64,000 nucleotides of DNA from Martensiomyces pterosporus (GCA_025201845.1 MU603987.1:36656-100655); one strand, 5' to 3'. Counted from the first letter of the stretch, positions 31,953 to 42,002 are shown. Program-made: numbers and translations. Notes: generated by a model not told the origin, from the letters alone.

Positions 31953-33239
31953 CTAGGCAAAGTACTGCAAGGATGTCTTCTTCTTCGCTTGGACTTCCTG
32001 AATGCCCTCCATGAAATCTTCGTGGGACAGCTTGGTCGCGCCTCTCCTGAGCGCAATCATGCCAGCCTCCACGCAGATGGCCTTGCACTGGGCGCCGTTG
32101 AACTCGTCGCAGGATCTGGCCAGCTCCTCGTAATTGACATTGCTCGAGACGTTCATCTTCCGAGAGTGGATCTGGATGATACGCGCACGCGCCTCCTCGT
32201 TAGGAAGCGGGAACTCGATCTTGCGGTCAAGACGCCCTGACCTCAGAAGCGCGGGGTCCAGGATGTCAATACGGTTGGTAGCAGCAATGACCTTGATTCT
32301 GTCGTCGCTTCCAAATCCATCAAGCTGGTTGAGGAGCTCCAGCATCGTTCTCTGCACCTCACGGTCGCCGCTCTTTTCGCTGTCAAAGCGCTTTGTGCCG
32401 ACGGCATCCAGCTCGTCAATGAAGATGATGGTTGGTGCCTTCTCCTTCGCCAGAGCAAAGGCGTCGCGGACCATCTTGGCTCCATCGCCAATAAACATCT
32501 GCACCAGCTGAGGCCCAGCAAGCTTCAGGTATGTCGACTGCGTCTGTGCTGCGCAGGCACGAGCCAAAAGCGTCTTTCCCGTTCCAGGCGGCCCGTACAT
32601 GAGCACACCCTTGGGCGGCTTGATCCCGAGCTTCTTGAACCTCTCTGCATGGGTCATGGGCAGAACAATTGCTTCGACAAGCTCTTCAACCTGCTTGTCC
32701 AGGCCACCGATGTCGCTGTAGTCCTCGGTTGGCTTTTCGTCGACCTCCATAACCTTGACCCGAGAGTCGTACTCCGCCGGGAGCTTCTCCAGAATCAGGA
32801 AGCTGTCCTTGTGCACGCCGATCAGGTCTCCTGCAGTCAGCTCGTTTGTAGGCACCAGCCCAATGACAGGCAGAAACACAGTCTGCCTGGTGGATGTCCT
32901 AATCACAGCGCACTTCCCCTTCCTTTGCGAGTCCAAGTCGACGTTCGCACCGTCCTCCTCCTCTCCGTCTGGGTTGATGTCCAGAATCTCGACCACGTCA
33001 GCGACCAGGTAGGGCAGCTGCCGGTTGATGTTAATCTTCTCGGTGTTGTCCTTGATTTTGGCAGTCATCGTATGTTGCTCGTGCGTCAGCCGGTGGTAGT
33101 CGCTTTTGAGGACGCGGATTTCATTCTCAATCAGCCGCGTGCGGCTGCTAATCTCCTCATTGCCGGAGCGCTTAATTTCGGCATCCAAATCGCTGAAATC
33201 ATCAGCTGTAGCAGCCGCTGCCTGTGCCAGGGAATCCAT
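31953..33239 (-). CDS. RPT5: 26S proteasome regulatory ATPase RPT5 (6A)
   Basis: 428 aa, single exon. An N-terminal coiled coil (~15-75) is followed by the OB fold (~80-155) and the AAA domain. Walker A GPPGTGKT is at 216-223, Walker [10 protein letters not shown] at 271-279, and the Arg fingers lie in RSGRLDRK. The C-terminus LQYFA carries the hydrophobic-Tyr-X motif that docks into the 20S alpha ring and opens the gate, diagnostic for Rpt5 among the six ATPases. It unfolds ubiquitylated substrates in the base of the 19S particle. The first ATG in the frame gives the full-length conserved N-terminus. No break or missing residue is seen. Confidence 0.98.
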   Translation of the reverse strand: MDSLAQAAAATADDFSDLDAEIKRSGNEEISSRTRLIENEIRVLKSDYHRLTHEQHTMTAKIKDNTEKININRQLPYLVADVVEILDINPDGEEEDGANVDLDSQRKGKCAVIRTSTRQTVFLPVIGLVPTNELTAGDLIGVHKDSFLILEKLPAEYDSRVKVMEVDEKPTEDYSDIGGLDKQVEELVEAIVLPMTHAERFKKLGIKPPKGVLMYGPPGTGKTLLARACAAQTQSTYLKLAGPQLVQMFIGDGAKMVRDAFALAKEKAPTIIFIDELDAVGTKRFDSEKSGDREVQRTMLELLNQLDGFGSDDRIKVIAATNRIDILDPALLRSGRLDRKIEFPLPNEEARARIIQIHSRKMNVSSNVNYEELARSCDEFNGAQCKAICVEAGMIALRRGATKLSHEDFMEGIQEVQAKKKTSLQYFA

Positions 33240-33430
33240 CAGAGAAAACGGTTGCTTTTGTTTGTGGAGAATGTGTCAGACCAGGGAAATCTTCGTGTGG
33301 AGATTGGTTAACAAGAGCAAGAAAGCAAAGCGGTGCTGCTGTAGAGAATGCACGCAGTCTAGTGGTTGGAACAGCTACAAGGCGAGGGAGGGTGTGCTGT
33401 GCAAAGAGCCGCACACGTAATACGTACCTT

Positions 33431-33459
33431 CGGCTGGCTGGCTGGCTGGCTGGCTGGCT
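33431..33459 (+). repeat. (GGCT)n tetranucleotide repeat
   Basis: Seven GGCT units ending GGCTAG, in the RPT5 upstream flank. The same unit recurs at 36191-36236. Confidence 0.95.
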
Positions 33460-35359
33460 AGTGCCGCGTAATGGTGAGCCGCACAAGCCGACCAGCGAGC
33501 CGAGCCAATACGCCGCCGCATGGTGAGTGGGTGGCTGCTGATGCCACATGTTGGCAGCAAACCACCTGCAGACACTCTCCACTGCCCGATGATGCTCCGC
33601 TGTAGTAAAGTGTCCACCTGCAGAGGTCAAGGGGGTCATCATGCCAAACAGTCACCCATCAGTGCTATGGTTTTTCGGTTTCTAGGGACGCCATGGCATC
33701 GTGTGCTCGCAAAGAGCGGGTACAATGGCATGCCACGCATGTGCCAGTGTTCTTGACCAGCCCACAAGAAAGGCAGCTGGCACCGTTTAGTGCGATGCGA
33801 AGTGGGTCACAGTAGCACTTCGAGATTGAGACACCACATTGCTTGCAAATGCTTCTCACTTTTAGCACACAGCGTCACACTGGATCGTGCAGAGCGCTCA
33901 GGTGTGCAAATCAAACGTGTGCACATGGCAAGTCTCTCCAGATACCCAGCCAGCCTGTTTGAGGACTCGCACAAGCAGCGGGCTGTTATCTTTCCAAGCG
34001 GCCATCGCAGCCCAGCAGGCACAGATCAACAACAAAAAGCCAACAGCTATTCCCCATCGCCCGTTTGCACAACAAACCCGCTCCTGAGGCCATACCCAGG
34101 ACAACAATGGCCATGCCGCAGAATAATTCGTCTTGTAGACGCCACCACTACTGCTGCAGCCGCGGTCTGAGCCTCGCAAGAGAACAAGCACTTCGGCGCA
34201 TCCTATGTGGCACGCATTTTGTGACGGAGGGGGCGACCAAATCGCACTGGAATTGTTGCGACTAGCAAGCGGCTATAACTGCCCTTCAGTTCTGTTTACA
34301 GTTTCTCTCGAGCCTTGTGGGTAAACAGCCTTTTGCGTCCTGCATTATTCTTTATCTGCAGCAGCCTTGAGGTTCTGGATTTCACGGAAACAAATGGCAA
34401 CCTTGAAAGCCAAGTTGTCCGTTTCCATCTGGAGTGGGTATGTGGCTAGCTGTAGATAGCCACTGCCATTGCCATTGCCATTGCCGTTGCCATTGTTGTG
34501 CTATTGGCATCAGCTGCTGCATTATACAAGCAGCGCCGTGTGGCAATATGCCCTACATGCCATATTCAGCCACAAGAGCCATGTGTCAGATAACGAGACG
34601 AATCGACCACATGGCCTCCACATACGAGTGTGACGAAATAGAGATGTAGGGACGGAGAGAAATAAAAGTGGGTGTAGGTGCCGTCAGCGGCGGCAGTGGC
34701 CCCAGCATCTGCAAGGAACTAGATACTGACAGGAAAGCGCCCCTGCTTCTTCTCTCCCTTACGTCCCTGCCACTGAAGTCATACCAGCAGCCAGAAACAG
34801 CAGCAGTTGCATCACTCTTGCGAAATGAAGCGAATCATGAGGTGGGCGGACAAAGAAAGCAATTGTTCACACAATGGCAGTTTCTTCTCTCGATTTAGCA
34901 CTGGTTTCCTGTGCCCTGCTTTCCGCCCTCCGGTGTGCGGGCAGTGCCTCAGCCGATCCAGCATGTTCACACAGTGCTTGCCATCCTCAATTAGAGTTGA
35001 GTGGCAGCGGCGGTACTCTATCCCTGCCGCGCTGCTGTCTCCACTCTTTTTCTTTACTGCGATTTACCTAAATGATGGTTTCTTTCCTAGAAAGGAAACG
35101 AGAGTCAATAAATGCAACAGGAAGCACTCATGCACATGCGGAGCGGACGAGATAGGGAGCAGAGCAGACCTGACCATCAATTTTCAGCAACCTCCCCTCA
35201 TTTGATGGCTACAGATGTGCGCATGTCCATGAGTGTCTCACACTGCTTAACCTGCTCTCTTTGTATACGGTAGACAAGCAGAAGCGACAAAATAGGAGTT
35301 GTATAATGCTGGTGAGAAGGTACGCGTTGCGCAGCATTTTACTCAGCTGGCCAAGGGGT

Positions 35360-35366
35360 TATAAAT
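35360..35366 (+). promoter_or_regulatory. TATA box (TATAAAT) of mini zinc-finger gene 1
   Basis: Only ATG-free sequence lies between the expected transcription start (~35390) and the ATG at 35613. A pyrimidine-rich stretch ending CCCACCAG at 35602 could be the acceptor of a leader intron. Confidence 0.45.
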
Positions 35367-35612
35367 GCAGCCTCGTCTGCTGTCACCGGGCAAGCCACAC
35401 AAAACAGGACAACGCATTTCAGTGCAGGCTCCTTTGCTTTGCTCCTTCCCTCCTCCTCCTGCAAAGATTCCCCCTGCACCCACTCTCATATTGCGCTTGA
35501 AGCTCTCTTTCTTTTAAAACGGTACCCTGGTACTCGCGCGCTCTCTTTTTGACTATTTACGACATCACACATTAAACGTTTTCTTTTTTCTTTGCCCACC
35601 AGCTTTTCTGAC

Positions 35613-35765
35613 ATGGCGGCCAGGTTTTGCTTTGCGAAGAAATCAGCAATCACTGAGAGGCACAGGACCTGGAATTCACAGCAGGCGTACGTGTGTTTCT
35701 ACTGCAACGCAAAATACTATGACTACGAGGCCTATGAAAGACATGTAGAGGGATGCGGAAGTTGA
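35613..35765 (+). CDS. Mini zinc-finger protein 1 (50 aa)
   Basis: Fifty codons from an ATG in good context (GACATGG) to TGA. Residues 28-48 form one zinc finger, Cys28-x2-Cys31-x12-His44-x3-Cys48, with an aromatic two residues before the first Cys (Tyr26) and an aromatic core (Tyr34, Tyr35). The first 25 residues are basic and unstructured-looking. An ATAAATAAAG poly(A)-like signal follows at ~35913. There is no other domain. It is homologous in layout to four other tiny genes in this window. One finger alone rarely gives sequence-specific DNA binding, so protein or RNA contact, or competition with larger finger proteins, is more likely (inference). Not matched to a named family. Confidence 0.6.
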   Translation: MAARFCFAKKSAITERHRTWNSQQAYVCFYCNAKYYDYEAYERHVEGCGS

Positions 35766-36190
35766 CGGCTTCCGTGAAGAGCCAGAGCCTCGGATCGCAT
35801 ACACAGCGTTTCCGAGCATTGTTTGCTGCCAACGCCACCACATGTAATGGCCAAAAACATAGCAAGGGCTAAATCAGCGGTGATTTTTAGCAGGATTCGT
35901 ATAATACATTCATAAATAAAGCACATGTATGCAGCCGCCCATTCCGCAGCACAGAATTTATACTGACTTCAAGCCATGTACACACGTATGTGACTCTTTT
36001 TTTAAATAGCTACATATTGGCTGTGCACTAGGTGGGTGTGCTGGTAAGGACTTGTGCCAATGCTGCCTGATTTACAGTCCTAAAATAGGCGGCGGAGGGA
36101 GGACATGTGCATATCATTTGGATGTAGGCTGTGAAGCTTAATGGGCACGTTCAGTGTTTTTGTGCAAGAGATAAAGGCGGCTGCTACAAT

Positions 36191-36224
<34 letters not shown>

Positions 36225-36236
36225 TCTGGCTGGCTA
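36191..36236 (+). repeat. (GGCT)n tetranucleotide repeat with one variant unit
   Basis: About eleven GGCT units with a single GTCT interruption, ending GGCTAG like the tract at 33431. Confidence 0.95.
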
Positions 36237-36593
36237 GGTGACGCATGGCGCTGGAGAGGGGTGGGCATGGCGGCATTTCCACATATCCAGCTGAGCTCCA
36301 AAAAAATCGACCATCGTGCCTCTGGCCATCATCCGACCTATTTGGTCATTTGTGCACACGTCAACTAGGCTGCTGGTCACAAGAAGGAAGCGACAGACTT
36401 GGATGCAGGTACAAGGCGCCGTAGTCATCGCCTGCATCTGCAGCTGTCCTCGTCCAAGCCATTCAGCATAGCAGCGGTACTCCTATTAAAGGTCGCGAGG
36501 GGAAGGGAAATATCCCTCCATTCTTTTCTCGCAAAGACTCGACTAGAATAATACATTCCTTCCAATCCTTTTTCTTTCGTCTACTATACTGGC

Positions 36594-36600
36594 TATATAA
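36594..36600 (+). promoter_or_regulatory. TATA box (TATATAA) of mini zinc-finger gene 2
   Basis: Located 49 bases before the ATG at 36643 and 97 before the ATG at 36691, the right distance for a short leader. Confidence 0.5.
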
Positions 36601-36642
36601 CCTATTCAGGCTTTTGTAGTGATTTTTGACGCCGCCACCTCA

Positions 36643-36816
36643 ATGCGCCATTTGCATACACACAATAAAAGACAAGAGACAGCTCGAGCCATGGACTCGC
36701 ATTGCAGGCTGGCAAACACCGGCGAGGGGAGCGGGAGGTGGTCATGTCTCCACTGCGGTGTAAGCTACACGAACTACCGGGCGTTTGAGGCTCACCTCAT
36801 TCTATTCCACAGATAG
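36643..36816 (+). CDS. Mini zinc-finger protein 2 (57 aa; 41 aa from the internal ATG)
   Basis: Two in-frame starts are possible: 36643 (first after the TATA box) or 36691 (better context, GCCATGG). Numbered from 36691, the finger is Cys19-x2-Cys22-x12-His35-x4-His40, a classical C2H2 ending that differs from the C2HC of its four relatives, and the protein stops one residue later. Trp17 occupies the aromatic position before the first Cys; Tyr26 and Phe32 fit the hydrophobic core. Nothing else is present. The family assignment rests on identical Cys-Cys-His spacing. The longer start adds a short basic, His-rich leader. Confidence 0.58.
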   Translation: MRHLHTHNKRQETARAMDSHCRLANTGEGSGRWSCLHCGVSYTNYRAFEAHLILFHR

Positions 36817-36864
36817 GCTCTGGAGAGGGCGCTACGGCCAAGAACACGGCTTTTGCATGCTTGC

Positions 36865-36906
<42 letters not shown>

Positions 36907-37710
36907 TCACGAACCTTGCCAGAGTAGCAGCTACATTGGTTTTTTATTATTGTTTATATACATTACATGTGTCTTTTTAGTCTTCCTCCCCTCGGTATAG
37001 GATCGCACCCTGATGGGAAAAGGCAAAAAAAAAAAGCCAGCTGAGGAGCAGCGGATGACAGCATCACTCTGGCTTACCCATGCACAATAGCACTCTTTTT
37101 TTTTCCAACCAATGCAGCAGCGTCTCTCCAACCTTGATGCCTTGCAAGAGATTCGAGCGAGATGGTGATGACGGCGGCAGATTGCCATCTGCTAATTTCG
37201 TGTGCGTAGAGCGGAAAATCTCTCCAGAAAGAGAGTAGAGAAGGCAGTCTGGTTATCCTACGACAAGACTCGTCCTTGCAACAAAGCAAGAAAATCCCAC
37301 CAACCTTGCTCCAAAAAACGCACTCGCTTCGCATTCCCACTTTGCTTTTCTCGCAGTGGAGGTCACATCTTTTGTCAGTGCTGCATGACGCTTATAATCT
37401 TGTGCATCCTACTGCATCACCGGCCTCAAATCCCTCTTTCTCGCTTTCTCTCGCCCACACAGATTCAATATATGTGTGTGGAGCCGAAGCCGTGCAAGAG
37501 AGGCATTGTATATATTATCGCCCACGCTTCCACGCAAACCACCGCTCTTTCTCTCTCTTCCGCTCAAGCACTTCTCGCTCCCCTATTTCTGACCACACCA
37601 AGCACGTATTATATCTTGCTGCTGCATAGATCCAAGCCAGACGTGAAACTCTCCTCAACAGGATCGCGGCTCACTGTTATTCGACAGACAACAAGGCGCA
37701 AAAAGAAGGA
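36817..37710. other. Intergenic, between mini zinc-finger genes 2 and 3
   Basis: Contains a (TGCT)n tract at 36855-36905 and T/A-rich elements (TATATATT near 37508, TTATATC near 37609) that could be promoter for gene 3. The 37202-37816 frame here is a shadow with no motif. Confidence 0.5.
36855..36905 (+). repeat. (TTGC)n tetranucleotide repeat
   Basis: Two TTGCATGC units followed by about nine TTGC units, 40 bases after mini zinc-finger gene 2. Confidence 0.95.
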
Positions 37711-37893
37711 ATGGCTGTGCACTTGGTACGCCGTAAATCAGCTAGGCTCGCCCGGTCCCAGGGCTTCTTCTGCCCGCTGTGCCGCGCCACCTTCACTTCG
37801 GAAACCGACTTGCTGACGCACTTTGGGCAGTGCCAAGGTGACCTTCTCCGCGTACTCAACCGCGCCCCCCGCCCTTTGCCGCCAACAAACTGA
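37711..37893 (+). CDS. Mini zinc-finger protein 3 (60 aa)
   Basis: Sixty codons from ATG in good context (GGAATGG) to TGA. The finger is Cys21-x2-Cys24-x12-His37-x3-Cys41, preceded by Phe19-Phe20 and with Phe28 and Leu35 in core positions. A strongly basic N-terminus (seven Arg/Lys/His in the first 15) and a Pro/Arg-rich tail flank it; the basic flank could contact nucleic acid. An AAATAAAC 3' signal lies 25 bases after the stop. There is no other domain and no recognised family. It is collinear and co-oriented with mini zinc-finger genes 1, 2 and 4. Confidence 0.6.
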   Translation: MAVHLVRRKSARLARSQGFFCPLCRATFTSETDLLTHFGQCQGDLLRVLNRAPRPLPPTN

Positions 37894-38527
37894 CTCTGTT
37901 TCCATTTGAATATATGTAAATAAACAAGGAAACCCCCGACTTGAAGTGCCTGCACAGCCGAAGAGGCATGTGCTGCTCCCCAAACAACTACTTCCTCTGG
38001 GCTGGCAGCACTGCCGCCCCCCCTCCCCCTCCTCCTACACCGCCTTTGCTTACCCTGGAGAAAGCCTGCAAAGTGTCTTGGTATCCAGATATGCAGGTGC
38101 CCACGCATAGATTTGCATTCCACACACCCTCTCGCTGCCACCGCTTCCCACCCTGCCTCTCACCCTTTCTCGAAGCCGCCGGTAAAAGGCGCCTTTCTTT
38201 GAATATGTGGTACCGCAATCCCAGTTCACATCGGCAGCAGCTGGCTCGTATCCTGGATTAGGCGAAGGTCGGACTGGTGCTTGTCCTTTCTGGAATGCCT
38301 TGGGCTACTTCTAAACGCTACTGCGCTCTGCCTCGCCGGCATTGTGCAAGGCTCTGTGACGGCGCAGGCAGCGCTTTGAAACCCAACCAGGCATCCACGG
38401 AGCAGTCAAGCAAGGGGCCCTGTTGCGAGCAAGGGCTGTAACTAACGAGCGCGTGCCCTTGTCTCTCTTCAAACAAGTGGTGTTTGCCATACTCGATCGT
38501 TTAGCCTCAGCTGCACACCACTTCGCC
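37894..38527. other. Intergenic, between mini zinc-finger genes 3 and 4
   Basis: 634 bases. The ORF at 37941-38261 is Pro/Arg/Cys-rich and not convincing. No clear TATA box for gene 4. Confidence 0.5.
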
Positions 38528-38740
38528 ATGGCCAAGTTTGCTCCGTTCGGCGGCAGGGGTGTCTTCCACTTCAACAGCACTGGCGACGGCTTTGCTTGCA
38601 CGTTCTGCACAAAAAAGTTCAGTGCGTTTGTGCAGTACGAGAGCCACTGGCCGACGTGTGCCGGAGCGATATGCAAGGAGCGAAAGCCCAAGCCGCTTGA
38701 GATCCCAAGGTTCACAAGGTTTCCCTCGTCGTTCAAATAG
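38528..38740 (+). CDS. Mini zinc-finger protein 4 (70 aa)
   Basis: Seventy codons from an ATG in strong context (CGCCATGGCC). The frame is open further upstream but only to a TTG. The finger is Cys24-x2-Cys27-x12-His40-x3-Cys44, with Phe22 before the first Cys and Phe31 and Tyr37 in the core. The N-terminus is Gly/Phe-rich; the tail after the finger is basic (ICKERKPKPLEIPRF), longer than in the other members and the best candidate for an interaction segment. No other domain or known family. Confidence 0.6.
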   Translation: MAKFAPFGGRGVFHFNSTGDGFACTFCTKKFSAFVQYESHWPTCAGAICKERKPKPLEIPRFTRFPSSFK

Positions 38741-39136
38741 GGCTTTTCTACTGGTACCCGTTTTCGTCTGGCGAATATCAAGCTTTGAAACACAGCACTG
38801 CCGACTGTTCCAGCGCATGCCTGGGCAGTGGTGCAGCGCAAAGCCAAGAGCGACTCGAAGGAGCCGAGTCGCTGGCGAGTAGGACACCAGTGACAAACAC
38901 CAAAAAATTTCAGCCAGCTCGGTGCGGCTGGAAAGGCGACGCCGATTTGTGGATGGGGCAAGCGCAGGCCTTGGGCAGCGTTGGCCAGCATTTTGTTCTT
39001 CCCCTCCTCTTTCGAATAACGCCAAACAGCACAGCTTCCTCTTGCTCATTATTATCCCCCTTTTTTTTTTTCACTCAGCGCCCTTAACGCACTCTTTCGC
39101 CAGCCAAGCAATCCCGTGTTTGCACTTTGAAAAAAA
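38741..39136. other. Upstream flank of the SR-protein gene
   Basis: 396 bases with a T tract at 39061-39071 shortly before the SR start codon; no gene seen. Confidence 0.6.
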
Positions 39137-39726
39137 ATGTCTCGTCTTTACGTTGGCCGTCTTCCGCGCGATGTTCGGGAGCGCGACATTGAGCGCCTGT
39201 TCAAGGGCTATGGCCAGATCCGCGACATTTGCCTTCTGTCGGGCTTTGGGTTTGTCGAGTTCCGCGACCGCCGTGATGCCGAGGACGTTATGCACGACTT
39301 CAACAACCGCGAGTTCATGGGCGAGAGGCTTCTGATTGAGCCTGCTCGCGTTGACCGTCGCCGTGAGCGCGTGGAGCGCGGTGGCTTTGGCGGCCGCCGC
39401 GATGGCCGCGATGGCCGCGACGGCCGTGATGGCCGTGATGACCGCGAAGACCGTGGCCGCCGCATGGGTGGCACCATGGGCGCCCCCCAGAGGACACCGT
39501 TCCGCATGCTTGTCGAGAACCTGTCGTCGTCTGTCAGCTGGCAGGTAAGAGCAATAGCATATGCTGCCTTGGAGGTGCTGTAAATGCGCATGCTGCCTGC
39601 TTTTCCACGCCCTTTCAAGCCCTGTCTTGTCTTGTCTTGCCTTGCCTTGCCTTCTATCTTGCTCTCCGCCCCTTGCCTACGCTACGCGTGCGTGGACGCA
39701 CTATGGTGGCAAGCACATCTCGGAAA

Positions 39727-39760
<34 letters not shown>

Positions 39761-41298
39761 GCTTCTACTCCCTCCTCGTGTCCTCTGCCACATCTTGCTG
39801 CCAAGGGGGGCTTTCAGCTGCACGTGTCTGGGATGGTTGGCGCAGATTGGGAGTGCTGCGGGTGTTTTGCTACCAAACATTGCCTGCCTGCCTGCCTGCC
39901 TGCCTGCACTCCCATCCCCCCGCTTGCTGTGGCACCCTTCACCATGCTTTTCTTTTGGCTCATTTTGTATGTTTACTGCAAGACTCTTGGCGTACGCGGA
40001 GCGTGTATACGGGGAAGAGAAAGAAGGAAGGCTGACAGGTCGTTTGGGTTGTAAAGTCGAAACAACGGACTGGCTCTCTCGCCCCTGCATCCCCGTCCCC
40101 ATGCTTTCTCGCCTGCTCTCAGATGCGACATTTCTTGAATCTGGCGCGAGTTTATCAGACGCTTATCGCATGTCGCTGCTCGCGCTTTCGCCCCCGTACG
40201 GCAAGACTGGCGCCTGATGTGATTGTGTTTGTGTCGCGTAGCGCAGCCAGACCACCCTTTTCCTCCCACCCGCTCCCCACTCCCCCATACCCGCTGACTC
40301 GCCTTTTTCTCGCAGACTGACAGTTCTCGGTCACAAGTGGTTGCTGGCCGAGGAGAGGACATGCGCGCTTTGTTTGGAGGGGCTGTCTCATGGCGCACAG
40401 CTGAGGAGATGAAGAGAGAAGAAAGGCAGATCAGCGTGCTTCGTGCTTCGTGCTTCGTGCTTCGTGCTTCGTGCTTCGTGCGTGTTCGCTTGCGTGTGCG
40501 TTTTGCGCTAAGGGCGTGGCTAGCTGGCTACGCGAGAGGGGGCTGAGGAGAAGGCGCCCAGAGGCTTACCACAGCAAACTTGGATTCTAACATTGGTGCA
40601 ACTCGCGAGACGATTGGCGCTCTGTGTGTTTCTTGGGTGCTTCTACAACTACAGGATCTCAAGGACTTTGCCCGCCGCGCCGGCGAGGTGTCGTTCGCCG
40701 ATGCCCACAAGCTGCGTCCCGGAGAGGGCATTGTTGAGTTTATTGATGAGGCCGGTCTGAGGAACGCTCTGCGCAAGCTCGACGGCGAGGACCTGCGTGG
40801 CCGCCGCGTCGTCCTCCGCGAGGTAAGTCTGCTGGTGTCTGCTCTTGCTGGTTTGCTTTGTTGCCCAAGAACACGCAGCTAATCTACAGCACGGCCAGCC
40901 ATTCATTAATGCTATGCGTTTAGGACGTCGGACCCCGTGGCGGGCGCCCTCCTCGCGACCGCTCGTACTCTCCCCGCCGCTCCCGCCGCTCGCGCTCGCG
41001 CTCCTACTCGCCCGAGCGCTCCAGGTCGCCCCGCTACCGCCGGTCGTCGTACAACCGCTCTCCTTCGCCGCTCCCCCCGCGTCGCCAGTCGCCCCGCTCG
41101 CGCTCTCCCCACTCTCGCTCCCGCAGCCCTCTGCGCGACGGACCCAGCGACCTGCCCCCTCCTCCCCCTGCCCCCCGCTCGCCCTCTCCCTCGCAGCGCT
41201 CGCCCGCTCCCGAGTCGAACAACGAGTCGTCGGCTCTGGACCAGGCGCCTCCAGCCGAGCCCGCTCTTGAGCAGAACGGCAACGACGGCTGGGAGTAG
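39137..41298 (+). CDS. SR-type splicing factor, two RRMs and RS tail, three exons
   Basis: Exons 39137-39544, 40655-40822 and 40924-41298 (donors GTAAGA, GTAAGT; acceptors CTACAG, GTTTAG; all phase 0) give 316 aa. RRM1 (~1-72) has RNP2 RLYVGRLP and RNP1 SGFGFVEF. A linker of RDGRDG repeats follows. RRM2 begins FRMLVENLSSSVSWQ and, across the junction, continues DLKDFARRAGEVSFADAHK, the SR-family pseudo-RRM signature being SWQDLKD. The third exon is Arg/Ser-Pro-rich to ~residue 270 then Pro/acidic. It most resembles SRSF1 or fission-yeast Srp2, which bind exonic enhancers and are phosphorylated by SRPK. Intron 1 (1110 bases) is over ten times intron 2 (101 bases). Confidence 0.95.
39727..39758 (+). 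repeat. (CTG)n trinucleotide repeat in SR intron 1
   Basis: About ten CTG units in the transcribed strand of the intron; such RNA can form hairpins. Confidence 0.95.
40438..40481 (+). repeat. (GCTTCGT)n heptanucleotide array in SR intron 1
   Basis: About six tandem heptamers, 170 bases before the acceptor. Confidence 0.95.
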
Positions 41299-41381
41299 AT
41301 GCACCTGACTGCCACTCCCATGCCCACGCCCCTCTGCTCCTTTCCCTGTCTTCTCTTTTCTCAGCCACGCTCCTCCGGGCC

Positions 41382-41642
41382 CTACTGCCCGTGCCACCAG
41401 GGCCTGCGCTGCTCGCTTTGCCACCACGCAAACAGCCTTTCCTTTGCAAACAAAAAAACTGAATAAATCGCCAATTCCACGAAGCTGCTGCCGCCAGAGC
41501 CGTCACGTGAGGCGGCAGCTCGCTCACGCTCTGCTGCTCCATCGAATGGCGCTGCTTGTAGTTTGATCAGCCGTCCTGTCTTGCGCACGCCCCAAAAAAA
41601 GATGCACTTTGCGATCCGCAGGCCCAATACGCCTGCAGCCAT
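41382..41642 (-). CDS. Possible small protein, convergent with the SR gene (86 aa)
   Basis: Opens with an ATG at 41642 and ends 84 bases past the SR stop codon, fitting neatly between the SR gene and the permease. The first ~30 residues (MAAGVLGLRIAKCIFFWGVR and a basic continuation) form a hydrophobic/basic amphipathic stretch lacking acids, as in small mitochondrial proteins. The last 25 residues are Trp/Arg-rich and overlap AATAAA-like SR 3' sequence, so either a spliced end or chance is possible. I do not recognise the family. Confidence 0.33.
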   Translation of the reverse strand: MAAGVLGLRIAKCIFFWGVRKTGRLIKLQAAPFDGAAERERAAASRDGSGGSSFVELAIYSVFLFAKERLFAWWQSEQRRPWWHGQ

Positions 41643-42002
41643 TGCTATCGCCTCTGGCGGCGCCTAGACCCTCTTCTAGTCGATCTATGGCTGGAAGCCA
41701 ACAGAAAAGCGTTTTCTGTGACTCAGTTGGGTGGTTTGCTGCCTGTTCTCCTGTGCACCCCCTCACAGTAGTCGCTCAGCAAGCCGTGCAGCGGGCGGGA
41801 GTAGCTGTGGTGCTGGTCTGTCGTGGAACCTGGGTGCTCTCTCTCCTAGTGCGCTCTTTCCTCCCTCTTCTCCACAAGCCCTTTATTAGGACGCCTTTGC
41901 CATCCTCTCTTTCTGCATGCGCCTGATCGCTCTTCTCTAGGCAGCGCTAATATTTCCCCACACACGTCTTGGCACCTGACTACCCCTTGGCTGAGAGATA
42001 AC
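41643..42002. other. Upstream flank of the amino acid permease
   Basis: 360 bases; the long frame crossing it on the minus strand is a shadow. No gene seen. Confidence 0.6.

Larger units (their letters stand above)
33240..35612. other. 2.4-kb gene-poor region upstream of RPT5
   Basis: No confident gene. Contents: a (GGCT)n tract at 33431-33459; a Cys-rich minus-strand frame at 33665-33868 without an ATG (see findings); a (CATTGC)n tract near 34466-34500; and the promoter of the first mini zinc-finger gene, with TATAAAT at 35360. Confidence 0.5.
35766..36642. other. Intergenic, between mini zinc-finger genes 1 and 2
   Basis: Holds a (GGCT)n repeat at 36191-36236 and the TATATAA promoter of the next gene at 36594. 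No gene seen. Confidence 0.5.
39545..40654 (+). other. Unusually long first intron of the SR-protein gene
   Basis: 1110 bases. Reading through the donor meets a stop 13 codons later (39581-39583). The intron carries (CTG)n at 39727-39758, (TGCC)n at 39891-39907 and a (GCTTCGT)n heptamer array at 40438-40481, and no exon-like conserved sequence I can recognise. Confidence 0.85.

Noticed and set aside
37677..38141. Additional C-x2-C-H pattern on the minus strand near 38080
   Set aside because: Spacing is x13 to His with no fourth ligand and it lies opposite mini zinc-finger gene 3 flanks.
33431..40481. CRISPR-like interpretation of the short repeats
   Set aside because: These are uninterrupted 4-8 base microsatellites without spacers, in fungal nuclear DNA.
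41299..41466. Extra CxxC-rich exon after the SR stop codon
   Set aside because: A CTTTTCTCAG acceptor-like sequence precedes a short Cys/His-rich frame (to 41466), but no donor fits and the SR frame already ends normally.
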